Positions 33,646-44,410 of a DNA stretch of 64,000 nucleotides are shown piece after piece; position 1 is the stretch's first letter, and every line of letters begins with the position of its first letter. Below the pieces are notes generated by a model. It did no database searches and had not been told where the DNA came from. It was given only the letters and a program-made list of their open reading frames with translations. This stretch comes from Zonotrichia leucophrys gambelii (taxonomy: Eukaryota; Chordata; Aves; Passeriformes; Passerellidae): positions 72,082,046-72,146,045 of the forward strand of contig NC_088200.1 in the NCBI RefSeq assembly GCF_028769735.1. The letters run 5' to 3'. The position numbers and the translations under genes were made by a program.

Positions 33646-36507
33646 CAGTGATGGGGCAATTCCACACAGTCCTAGGGAGCGGAGGGTAGTAGCATAATTC
33701 CTGTAGTTGACTTGCTGCACTACTTTTTTCCCTAATAAGCAAGTGGATCAACATCCATCCAACCTCTTGAAGTACAAGATAACTTTCCTTACCCAAGTGG
33801 GTTTTCTATATTTTATTTCAAAAGGGTGAAGCTTCATTAGTGGAGGGTACAGGACATACCACAAGAGCATGTGGAATGTGTTGAGGAGCTGCCATGCTTT
33901 CTGGTTATAGTGAAAGTTGTACAGGATAGATCAAGGACATGATTAGTCAGAAGGGAGTGGCCACAGGTAGAGAAGTGGGGACAGAATGGGCTTATATGTA
34001 TAAAACAGTGTTTTGATCCATTTTCTTGAAGGATTTGAGCTGTGTTATTCTTGTATCTCAACCAGAACGAGAATTAGCTTCAAGAGCTAATGTGCAGAAA
34101 CGCGCTGATCATTGATTTAACATCTCCTCTAGGGATCTGAGGACCAGCATAAACTATAAAGTCATGCCACTCATTGCCAAATAACAGAAGCGTGTCTGCT
34201 AGATAGAGATTTAAAGTTAGCTACAGGGCTTGGCTACCTTTGCTGTTGAATAGGCTTTCTGCTTTTCTTGTTTTGAGGGTGTCAGTGTTGTTCATGACCA
34301 TACCCTGTGCCATAATGCCACAAATCCTCTACTCCTTTAAGCCATTTGTTTAAATAGCCTTGAAAATTCTTTGACTATTTTCTCTTTGCTGTGCTCTAGC
34401 AAGTGGAAGGCTGATCCTTTGCTCAGAAAAGTTATCCAATGGAGAAGCAACATTTATCATTAATGGCTCAGGCTGTTGAAGACAAAGAAGTTTTACAGAA
34501 ATCATGGCAAATGCCTGTGAGACACCAACTCTCTTAGTAGCTCTAAGTCCACTGTTAAAATCTCAGAAGGTGGAATTGATAATGAAATTGATCTCTGTAC
34601 AATTGCAGAATCAAGCTTCATTCCTGTCTGAAGACAGATGAGGTGTAAGTCTCCACAAACTTGCCTGAATCTCATGCCTGATTGCCCCTGGCAGTGTCTC
34701 CTGGGAGAGGACCTGAATGTCTCTTGGAGGTTGTCAAAACTAACAGGTTTCTACAGAGGCTGAGGGCTGGGCCCTCTTAGAAGAGCTGCTCTGTTGAGTA
34801 ACTCAAACAGGAGCATGAGATTGCAGTGTGAAATTTCCCCACATGTTTGTTCTGCTGCTTTTTGCTGCTTAACTGAGGCTCCAGTTAATTCAGAATCCTG
34901 CTTCACCATCCATCAGTCTATCAAAAGGAGAGCAGGAGAAAAAAAAAAATCCAACTTCAGTGGGAATACACACACTGCAAGAGGAGTTTTTACCACATTT
35001 GTATTCTGCTCTGTGCTTCTGTCACCCACGCTTGTAAAATACTCCGTGACAACCAAATGAAGTACATTTAATTTCCAGATATACAATAATTTATTGTATT
35101 TAGTGAGTAATTGCTGGTAGCTCTTCTATGGTAACTTGTTTTTCTGCTCGTTGCAGACTTTGCTACATTCCTTGTGCATGGAGGGGGACATTTGGTAACA
35201 CATGAACTGAAAAGAAACTAACCTATTTGTTCTTAATTACCTGAGATATTTTGCAAGAAACTTGAAAAATATAACTTTGTATAATGCAGCTGGGATTTTT
35301 GGAGCATCCTATGAGAATAAGTTGTGGGAGAAAGGCAAAGTATTGAAAAAATGAAGAGTAGCTGTAAAAGGATGCCTTTTCTTCTCTAGAACACCTAAAT
35401 CACTCTCTTTTGTGCTCAAAGCTTGCTTGTAATACTGATGAAATACACTCATTAGCCTGTCAGAAGAACGCTTGTGATGGCAATGCTGTATTTGGATAAA
35501 TGAAGCCAGAAGAGCGATTCAGAGTTCACTCAGTTGGCACAACCTTGTGAAGGAGTCTCGCCTCTCACAGAGCAAACCTGCTCCACAGGCTCATGGTCTC
35601 CTGTGCTGGGAGCTCTCCTACCCCATGATGTGCCATCATCAGCAGGCTGACCTGAGGACAAGCAGGGCAAGAGCAGGACAGCCTACAGAATACAGAGCTA
35701 TGGGGTAGCAGCCCTGCAAACCGCCCCCAAATGCCATTTGTGGCAAAGTGTCCCCAAATGTCTTTTGTTTCCTCGTAAGGACCATGCCCACAGATTGCTC
35801 TGAGCACAACAATGCTGCTGAAGGAGACACCTGAGGACGTGTCTTGCTGTTCCCTGTGCTGTGAATGCTGTTGATCAGCAGGGAAAACGTATGTGTGTTG
35901 GACAGGAGATTGTGCACATCACTTTGGTGTGACTTGGGGAGATGTCAACTGGCACAAACCTTTGCAATCTGTGGTTGTAATCCATCTTGGTGAAAAATGG
36001 AACAGATTTTAAAGAACTGGGTGTGAAAAATTATTTGTCACTGGATCATTGTAGCAATTGGAGTATTCAGGGATTTGAATTGCTGGTAGAATGGGCTCCA
36101 CCTTAAAAAATACATGGTGATAGTGGGTATGTTTCTCAAAAGCAGAACCAGGTCAGGCAGAAGAAACCAGACTCCAGCGTTATACTTGGAACACTGGCCT
36201 GAGTCAAGGGAATTTCATTTCTCCACAGTGCAAATGTAAGCCACAAACTGATGAAGGTTTCACATCCTTGCATCACTCACGCAAATTGTTCTCAGTTATC
36301 CTGAGAATACAGTGAGTGCTATTTCGAAAGACATGAGAAGATATAACACAATTTTCCAGTCATGAAAGCCATCACAAGCAGGTAGTGTCTTTCAGCAGAT
36401 CAAATACCAGAAAAATAAAGTGCCATTGAAGAAACACCCAGCTTCCTGAGGCTTTCACTGAGGCCCTACAATTTGCTGGCTGCACAGGCTAATGTACTCT
36501 GTATGCA
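33646..36507. other. unassigned unique sequence
   Basis: No gene or repeat is recognised. The minus-strand frames at 35565-35917 overlap each other in two frames and show no family motif. Confidence 0.4.
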
Positions 36508-36576
36508 GAGATAGAATCATGAAGCCACTGAGGCTGGGAAAGGCCTGTAAGATCATCCTTTCCAGCCATTAAGGGA
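36508..36576 (-). repeat. short CR1 tail fragment, antisense
   Basis: 'GATAGAATCATGAAGCCACT' then 'GAGGCTGGGAAAGGCCTGTA' and 'AGATCATCCTTTCCAGCC' match the antisense CR1 tail. The fragment is short and diverged. Confidence 0.6.
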
Positions 36577-37026
36577 CGTCCTGGTTTCGTGGCTGCAGGT
36601 TGGCTTTCTGTGCTGATGAGCATCAGACAGAGGGCAGCCCTTTGGCACAGCCTGTGGTTTTGGGAAAACTAGAGGTGGGTCACGGGTTGTGGCCACCATG
36701 TTACTCCTGTAAGGCTGCCAAAAGCACACAAGACAAATCATTTGTACGTAATGCCTTCAGGCACCGCTGCAGCAGCGAGGGGAGAGAGGCCATGGCTTGT
36801 GTTGGGCTGTCACACACGGTACGTCTGCTGCTGCCCTGGTGCACGCCCCACTGCGTGCAGCCAGTGACCCAAACAGCTCAGAAACAGCTCAGAAACACGC
36901 AGGTACCCGAGGTTACATAAGGACAGCAGCAGCTGTGAAAGGAAAACAAGTGAGGGGTTCCATGATACTCAGCTTGAGCTCTGTAGAGGAGCTGTGACAG
37001 CATTGCTGTGGTGGCTGAAGGCCACG
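36577..37026. other. unassigned, moderately GC-rich
   Basis: No gene is recognised. The stretch has scattered CpGs and an 11-bp perfect tandem duplication (AAACAGCTCAG, twice) at 36871-36892. It could be a decayed repeat or a retrocopy, but I cannot name it. Confidence 0.35.
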
Positions 37027-37218
37027 TTAATCTGCCCTGCTGCCCATCCCAGGGGAGCTGTAATCCTCATCCACATCCACATTCTCATCCTCGTCCTCAT
37101 CTTCATCCTCATCCACCTGGACAGCCACGGGCTCGGCTCTCGGGGCTGGGGTATTGGAATTAATTGCCAATATAGCCAGAAGAGACGTGCCTTGGCTTGT
37201 CTGGCCCCTGCTGCATGA
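37027..37218 (-). other. exon-like open frame with acidic Asp/Glu tract
   Basis: On the minus strand, an acceptor-like GCCGCCCTTTAG is followed directly by 63 open codons and TAA. The peptide has a hydrophobic stretch (LLAILAI, residues about 13-19), then PAPRAEP, then an alternating Asp/Glu run (residues about 36-45), NVDVDEDY, and a serine/glycine tail. The codons in the acidic run vary (GAT, GAC, GAA, GAG), so it is not a perfect DNA repeat. It could still be a degenerate hexamer microsatellite (GAGGAT-type). No start codon is in frame, and I recognise no family. Confidence 0.15.
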
Positions 37219-37284
37219 CTAAAGGGCGGCAGCTGTGGTCGTTTCACCTCAGAGACACCTTTGGCTAAGCTGGATGCTGCAGCT

Positions 37285-37754
37285 GGGCACTGGAGACAAG
37301 TCCAGACATGCAGGAGCTCAGGTTTACCTTGGTGGAGAAGCTTTAGGGCGAGGATGAAGGAAAGGAGTCGGGTTCTGCTAGAGGGTTTCGATTCAGAGCT
37401 TTATTCCTGGCCCACAGGCCTCTGAATCCAGTAACAGCTCTAACAGAACCTCTCAAACTGCATGGTTGCTGTTCCTTTTAACCCCAGGGAGAGGGGGAGG
37501 GAAGGGGCAGGGATCCCACAAACCAGCAAAGGGGGGAGAAGTCTCAGGGGGCAAATGGCACCTGGATTGCCCAATGTCCTCCAGGGGTCTAAGGCATCTT
37601 TTGAACTCTGCCAATCATTCAATGGCCTTCTGGAATGCCAGGATTGACAGACAGTGCTCAGCAGGCAGCATGGGAGGGGAAGGGAGAGCTGATGGACACA
37701 CCTGAGGAAGGAACCGGGATACTGAGACAGGTTATTACACATCACACCACAACA
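37285..37754 (-). mobile_element. ERV LTR, minus strand, approximate 3' end
   Basis: Read on the minus strand, it starts TGTTGTGGTGTGATG at 37754. It then has a C-rich U3, a TATA-like GGTTAAAAGGAAC (about 37471-37483), and AATAAA at 37400-37405 within GGAATAAAGCTCTGAATC. A U5 follows with CTTTCCTTCATCCTCGCCC. The order and spacing fit an LTR. The 3' end is not fixed (candidates at about 37285-37335), and no target duplication could be matched. No internal retroviral genes are present. Confidence 0.7.
37487..37512 (+). promoter_or_regulatory. G-quadruplex motif inside the LTR
   Basis: Five G-runs of length 3, 5, 3, 4 and 3 are separated by 1-2 bases (GGGAGAGGGGGAGGGAAGGG and onward). This is an almost ideal quadruplex pattern, placed just upstream of the LTR's TATA-like box on the strand opposite to its transcript. 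Confidence 0.75.
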
Positions 37755-38903
37755 CTGGGGGAGCTCCTGGGACCATTTGCGTCCACTGAGAGGTCATGCA
37801 AGGTGCTTGCAGAATTTTGCTAATTCACAGGTGTTCAGGGAGAAAAGCTGTGCCTGGGCTGCAGGAGGTGACCTTTAAAGAGGAAATGTTGGAGTACTTG
37901 TGTGGTTTGCAGGAGAGAGGAGGAAATTTTGGAAATGGTTGGAAATGGTTGGTCTATGGCTTTGTTGCTCTTATTCAGGCAGTTTCCATACCAAAATAAA
38001 ATCCTGCAACATACAGATTTCTGCCAGAAACTATTCAGATTTTAAAAGTTTTGGCCCAAAATATTGAGCACAAATATTAAGCATTTTCTTTTTTTTTTTT
38101 TTTTTGTAGGTCAGTTTTTTGAAATTCTTGTTTTATGTTTGCCTACAATTGCAAACATAATTTTATATATCACTTTGAATAACATTCTTGGGGGTGAGGG
38201 TTGTTTATTTTCTTTGTTTATTTTGGGTTGAGAGTGCAAGGGTTTATCTGTTTTTCTGCATTGTGTTAGTGGCATGAATGTCACACAGAAGATTCTCCTT
38301 TTGACTTTGGAATCTAGAGAAGGGATGTGGAGTTTGAAGTAGGAAATCAAATTAAATTTCTAGTGAAGGACCCCTATGTCTGCTAATTCTGTTTGTGTGT
38401 ATATCTGTGTTCGTTATTTGGATTTTTAGACAGAATTTCTTGAGTTTGTAGTTCAGTGATGGAAATAACTAGGAACTGGAAAGAAAATTATTTTCTGTTG
38501 ACCAAAGCCATAAACTGTTTTTCTTGCTAACTGCAGGAAAATAGGGTGTCATTTCAGATATACTGAAATATTTTATTTGCCCTGTATCACTGTTTTATCT
38601 CTTTATGGTTTGAAGTTTCTTTGAGTAATTTCATTTACGCAGAGCTCAATTTTGAAACTACCTGCTACATTTGATGACCAAAATTGTGTTCCCCAGCCCC
38701 TCTGCTGTTCTTTCCTTTGGCTTCAGCAACACCCTTAAGAAAGCAGAAAGCACATCTAGGGTTCCACAGAGCAGCAGTGGTGTGACCTGGGTGCATTGCA
38801 TTTATTCAGTATTGCCTGAGGTGCCTCAGGAAGGGATTGCATTTATCCCTACAGAACAGGGACCACCAAAGGCAGATTTTCCTGCCACTCCAGCAGCTCT
38901 TGA
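37755..38903. other. unassigned unique sequence
   Basis: No gene or repeat is recognised. A poly(T) run lies at about 38089-38105, next to a TTTTGTAGG acceptor-like end. Confidence 0.4.
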
Positions 38904-39768
38904 AATAGAAGATTGAGACACTCTATTTTTTTATAAAACTCGTAACAATCTTGTTGCCTAAACATAATGTCAGACCTCACTTCTAATTTCCATAAGAGTG
39001 ATTAATGAGTTATTTATATGAAGAAATATTATTGTCAGTCTGAACAAAGAGTGACAGAAAGAGACCCTGACTGGAATGGCAAAAAAACAAACAAACAAAA
39101 AAAAAAACATTACTTGCATCAATCTCATTGTCATCCTGCTGTTTTTGTTCTCTAAATAAGAATATTTGGGTCAAGGAAATGGTATAGAAACTTGCTGACA
39201 TTTTTTTATTACCAATGGTTTTGCATCTCCTGGCATGGCAGTCTCTATTTTCCAGTACATAATGACCTGCAATTAATCTGCAGTCATTTATCCAATCAAA
39301 TGCTCGTGTCTTTGGAATCAACACCAGTGGGGTGCTCAAAGGAAAAACAAATCTCTTATGACATCAATTAATCCATTTCAAGAAGGAGCTCATTCTATAA
39401 TGTCTTGCAGCCCAGCAGCCCTATAAGCATTCTTTCAGTGTTCAAAGATAATTTAATTATCAGATAACTGATGTTTGAAGAGATCAAATCCATAGTTTTA
39501 ATTAAGAGTTGACATAAACTGTATTCCATCCTGAGTTAGACAAAGTTAAATTAGGGGTGGATGTTAGTACATCCCTGGTGTACTTTTTTTTGCCATTCCA
39601 GTCAGGGTCTCTTTCTGTTGCTCTTTGTTCAGACTGACAATAATATTTCTTCATGTAAATAACTTATTAATTACTCCTATGGAAATTAGAAGTGAGGTCT
39701 GATATTATGTTTAGGCAACAAGATTGTTATGAGTTTTATAAAGAAATAGAGTGTCTCAATCTTCTATT
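38904..39768. repeat. large inverted repeat, 184-bp arms, 497-bp spacer
   Basis: The left arm is 38904-39087 and the right arm is 39585-39768, an exact-length inverted copy. Reverse-complementing the right arm and aligning by eye gives 175 of 184 identical bases and no gap. The nine differences, in left-arm coordinates, are T/C at 38929, 39017 and 39052, G/A at 38942, 38969, 39000, 39007 and 39053, and A/G at 38995; all are transitions. Both arms end inward in poly(A)/poly(T). The spacer has no recognisable transposase. The arms match no family I can name. It could be a non-autonomous DNA transposon with long terminal inverted repeats, two tail-to-tail retrocopies, or a local inverted duplication. 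AGCAGC occurs just outside both ends. Confidence 0.93.
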
Positions 39769-42700
39769 AGCAGCAAGGAAACTTCTGACAAAAATTTGCA
39801 TTTTTCTTCCCTCAGCATTTTTAAAAATTAATTTCTGATACTAGAAATAGCTACCTGACTAGTGTTTTAGGACAGACTGTTTTTTGGGTTTCTTTCTTTA
39901 AGGCTTCATTTTTATCACATATCACCTTGGCTAACATAGAACCTTGTCTTCTTCAGTCATTTCTTCTTAGGAAACTAACATCTTCATAACACTTTCTTAA
40001 TGTTGCCATCCTTTTATAATGGTGAGGCTTCATTTATCTTAAGAGGAATCACTCCCTTGGCTTCATTTATACAGTGGAGACAATATCTGCTGCTGTCAGA
40101 GACTCAGTCTGATGGATGCATCTCACAGTCATGAAAGATGACTTAATCTGGTCCAAAGTTATTCATGGGGTTCTTGGCTGAATAACTCAATGAAATGGTT
40201 TCACAGATCTAAAATGCACTCACCCACCTGAGAGCAGATGTTTGGTTGCATTATTCCTCTTGTGGGGCAGGAAAATTGGCTTCTAAGTGTGAGCAATGTA
40301 AGCTCCAAAGACAGGAGTACTTTAAAGAAGTGCAATTTTCAAAAGAACAGAATGATATGTTGAGTGAGAGGCCACTCATTATTCTTTTGATATGTATTTT
40401 CTGGTTTCAAAATTCCTGCTGAGACCATGCTGATTCCTGGTTCTAAGATATTTGCCTTGGTATAGAGGGCTAGCAAAACAGCTGTTCAGCTTTAAATCCC
40501 ATTACACAGGTCTCATACTAAATTTTACCATGGAGGACAAACTTGCTGTTTGCAATGATGTGAGGTGGAATGATTTTTTAAAAAATATTACTGTATTGTG
40601 GAACAACAAAAAGCAATAATTTTAAAATTGCCATTCCTCTTCCTTGATATTCACAGTAGAGATGGATAGCCAATGCAAAATTCTGAGTGTTATTGCCTGT
40701 AGAATTCCATTTTGCTTGATGATCTTCAGCAGAAGCCAGTCAACTATGCAGGTAATTTGAAAAATAAATTTAAAGGGGAAGGTTTATTTATTTATCTCTA
40801 TTATGAGGCATTCAACAAGGGAAATAGAAATCAGGAATAAAATCTACACAGTTTTGTGAGAAAAGGTGAATGAGTCAGTCAGACAGAAGGAGCACAGTGT
40901 GAGCACTTTTTCAAGTAAAGCTCATCACAGGACAGAAGAGCACACGTTGAGATGTGTGCATACCAGTGGAATGGAAGTACCAATGCCTGTGTGGGTTTGG
41001 ATTGTCATTGAATGGCTTCACAAGCACAGAGAGATGAGGGAGATCAGGATATCTGAGTCCTCCCACACTCCAGGCTAGCATGGGTTTTCATTTGGTGCTT
41101 TGTCCCTTGTCATCTCCTCTGTCATCTTGTAATAGAAAAAAAAGCATTTTTCTCTCCTCTATCCACACCCTTTGCCCTCAAGGCAGATGTGTGCGGTGTG
41201 CACTTCAGCACTCAAACCAGCCACGTCCTTTTCCTTCATCCTCCTAAGCAACATTTCATGTACCAGAACTTTCAGGTTTTTTCTGCTTTACATGAACGCT
41301 TCAGTGTGGCTATCCAAGTTGTGCAGCTCTTCTGGGGTTTGTTTCCTTGCAGGTACTCAGTGGCAAACTGTTCAACGCTGGCTGCCAAGCATCAGGTCCT
41401 TTTCAGGTTTGTTCCCAGCTTGGCTACCAGAAGAGTCTGGTGTTCTCTGACCATCCTGCTTGGATATTCAGCCTTCCAGCCTTGGCCTTCCTTAGTACAC
41501 TGGTCTTCTCAGTCCTAGTTTACCTTTGTCTCTTAGTTTTGGTTTCATCTACCTGTGATGATGACAGAAGAAGGAAGCTGAAACTTCCTCCATCACTGCA
41601 GCATGTGAGAAAAGTGAACTGAGATTACTGGGAATTATTAGTTAAGGCAATCTTGGTAGCAGTTGCACCTTTTGAGGGGTTTTTTTTAAGCCTTAAGGGC
41701 CTCAGTGAGATACTCAAAGTTTTGTTCAAGCCATCAGTGACTCAAGACAGGTATTTTTTAAAAATTATTTTGCTTTTAAGCCTTTAAACAGCTCTTCTGC
41801 TAGAAGGTTTTGTTGATAAGTTGTTAAGCACAGTGGATAATGGAAGTATTTCAGAGAGTGACAGGTGGAAACTGGAAACTAATTTTCAGGACTTCCCTCT
41901 CCCTCTGCATTAGTGCAGCAGAAGCAGTTCCTGCCCTGTTTTATCAGTTTGCTGTAAACAATGGGTGAACATTTGAGCAGTGACAGCTTGCAAACAGCTG
42001 CTGAGGTGCTGGGGGATGCAGCTCTTGGGCTGAAAGTTGTGCAAAACTCTGCATTTAATGTACGCATGCTGTGTCCAGGTTTGATGTGTGTGAGTTACCT
42101 CAGATAGAGCTGGGATTTCAGTGGGAGGGGAGAAGGCAAATGATAATGGTGTAAAGTGGAGGTAAAGAAGGTAAGGAATGGAATGGTTTTAAAGGTGGTG
42201 GTTCTGTGAGCATCAGTTGTTTTGGCAGGGACAGAACATTACCGGAATGTGGGGTGGTCTCTCCTTGTACCTTCCAGGCTGAGCAGAAGATGGGGTCCCC
42301 TTCAGATCTTCCTGGGGTGCATGAGCATAAATAAAGTCAATTACAATTATGTTTCGAGTTTTGCATCTAGGGAAATACTGATATTTCCAGTACTCATTAC
42401 AAAGGATGTCCTTCACCAGAGACCAGAGCAATTGCTAGCCCCATTAAGGCTGCATGTGAAAAGTGCTTTCCTATTTCAGACAAAACATCTCAGAAAATGG
42501 AAAAACCAAATGTTTACTGACTCACTCATTCTTATGTGTTGTAGCCCTACTATATTTATGCAGAAAGATAATTTGACAATTTGAAAAACTGGCTGCAATA
42601 AAACTGTTTGCCGAAATGGAAGACATCAAATCAAAAAGCTTTTCCAGGGTGGACCAAGCTTAAACAATTTAGCAACTCCTGCATATGTTAACACAGAATG

Positions 42701-43624
42701 TCATATCTCTAAACCAGCCCTATACTGCAGAGCTGTTATGTCAGGAATATGGTCATGCAGCTCCTTTATTGTGTGCCTATAGCAGCACTTACATCTCTGC
42801 TCTGCCACTGCACTCAGAACATGCTCTTGGTTTCACCTCCCATGCAAACAGGCAGGGAGTTTCCTTTGCTGATGTTCTAAACAGAGCAATACATGTCTTG
42901 TCTCAGGAACATCCTCTAAAAAGGTATCTGAGCTTTAAAAGTATGCTAAAGAGAAGGAAATGTTTCTTTTCCTCTCTCTTCCCGTCTGGGCATGCAGCTC
43001 ATGGCACTGATCTGCTGGCAATGCCCTGGTTCATTGCAGGCAGTGGAGTTACACAGGTTTATAGCACAAGATGGCTCATGTCTCATGTGAAGGGTGAAAT
43101 ATAACCCTGTGCACATAGCCTAAGTTTTATGTGCTGCATGGCATTAGGTGGATTAAGTGAGATGACATTAGGCCAAATAGAGAAATAATTGTGTTTTCCT
43201 CTGATTTCGGGTCTGCTCAGGTTAAGCTGTGATTAATGCAGGCACTCAAACTCTTTCTAGTGGTTGTGTTACTTTAAAAAAGCCCATTTTTTTCAGAAAT
43301 CTTCAATATGATGATAACGCTTGCAGCTCCCATCTTGGACATTGTTACAGACCTGAAAATGAAACAACAAAAAATACATGGCAAATAAAGTCTGTGTGTG
43401 TCCACATTTCATGTTACATTGTAGACTTTTTGACATCAACTGGTTCAGATTTGGAGAAGCTTTGCTACAAGAGACTTTCACACACCTTTCCACTTAAATG
43501 TTGCTGCGTTATTTTCATATCATTTACTAAAACTTTGGTCTCTTGAACTTAGTGACAAAGCTCCTACTGATTCAGGGGGGCAGCATTTGACCCACTATTA
43601 ATAAGTGCTCCCCTCCCCTCAAAC
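39769..43624. other. unassigned unique sequence
   Basis: No gene or repeat is recognised. Three overlapping + frames of about 90-109 codons at 41172-41622 reflect a low-stop region and show no domain. Confidence 0.4.
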
Positions 43625-43870
43625 ATAAAATCGTAGATCATTAAGGCTGAAAAAAGCCTCTGGAGTCATCCAATCCAGCCTTTGATTGAACACTACCATG
43701 TCTACCACTAAAACATGTTTTAAGCATCACATCTCCATGTATTCTGAAGGCTTTCAGGGACAGTGATTCCACCACTTCCCTGGTCAGCCTGTTCCAGTGC
43801 TTGACCAATGAAGAAAATTTGCCTACTATCTAATCTAATTCTCCCCTGGAACAACTGAAGTTTTATCTTA
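43625..43870 (-). repeat. CR1 LINE 3' end, antisense
   Basis: Antisense CR1: 'TCGTAGATCATTAAGGCTGA', 'GTCATCCAATCCAGCCTTTG', 'CACTTCCCTGGTCAGCCTGT' and 'TCCAGTGCTTGACC' in order. Confidence 0.83.
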
Positions 43871-44312
43871 ACATGAAAAAGGCTAATGCCTAAAATAAAT
43901 AATTAAACAAATGGACTGTCTTGCCTTGATTTCAAATGTTTTCCAGGGAACATTTTCACAGTACAGTTCATTTAAAAGCACATATGCTGTGCAGGCTGAC
44001 AAACAGTGAACACCAATTTATCAAGGCATTTCTCCTCCAGCCAGATATGTTTGGCTGTTTTTGAGTCAGCCCTCAGTGTAGGCTCGCCTCTTTTTGTGCT
44101 GTCACCTTCCACTCTGCTTTGCCACTGTTTTCTCCTGTCCTCACAAGTCTTACTGAAAGACAATCAACTCAAATTAGCTTCTCTGCACAAAAGAAAAAAT
44201 GCCTGAAGCTTTCTGGAACGTGTGGCATCACACTTAAGAGCTGCTAACCCTAAGTGACTTCTTCAGGAAGTTTCACTTCTTGGTGATTTGGCCAGAAAGC
44301 AAGTGCTGGGGA
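43871..44312. other. unassigned unique sequence
   Basis: No gene or repeat is recognised. Confidence 0.45.
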
Positions 44313-44410
44313 TATAAATTGGGTTGACAGGAGTAGAAGGGGCGGGTACTGGGATGCATTTAGGTCGGGAGCCTGCCTGTCAGGGCATTAGGGAGAGGCT
44401 GTAGGTAAGT
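44313..44410 (+). promoter_or_regulatory. possible TATA promoter with short first exon
   Basis: A TATA-like TATAAATT (44313-44320) and a GC box GGGGCGGG (near 44339) are followed by GAGGCTGTAG and a perfect donor GTAAGT (44405-44410). Initiation about 30 bp after the TATA element would give a first exon of about 60 bp ending at 44404. Each motif alone is common; the order and spacing are what make this notable. No coding potential is seen. Confidence 0.2.

Noticed and set aside
39010..39339. 109-codon minus-strand frame across the left arm of the inverted repeat, considered as a transposase remnant
   Set aside because: No recognisable transposase motif, and half of it is arm sequence and poly(A)-derived phenylalanines.
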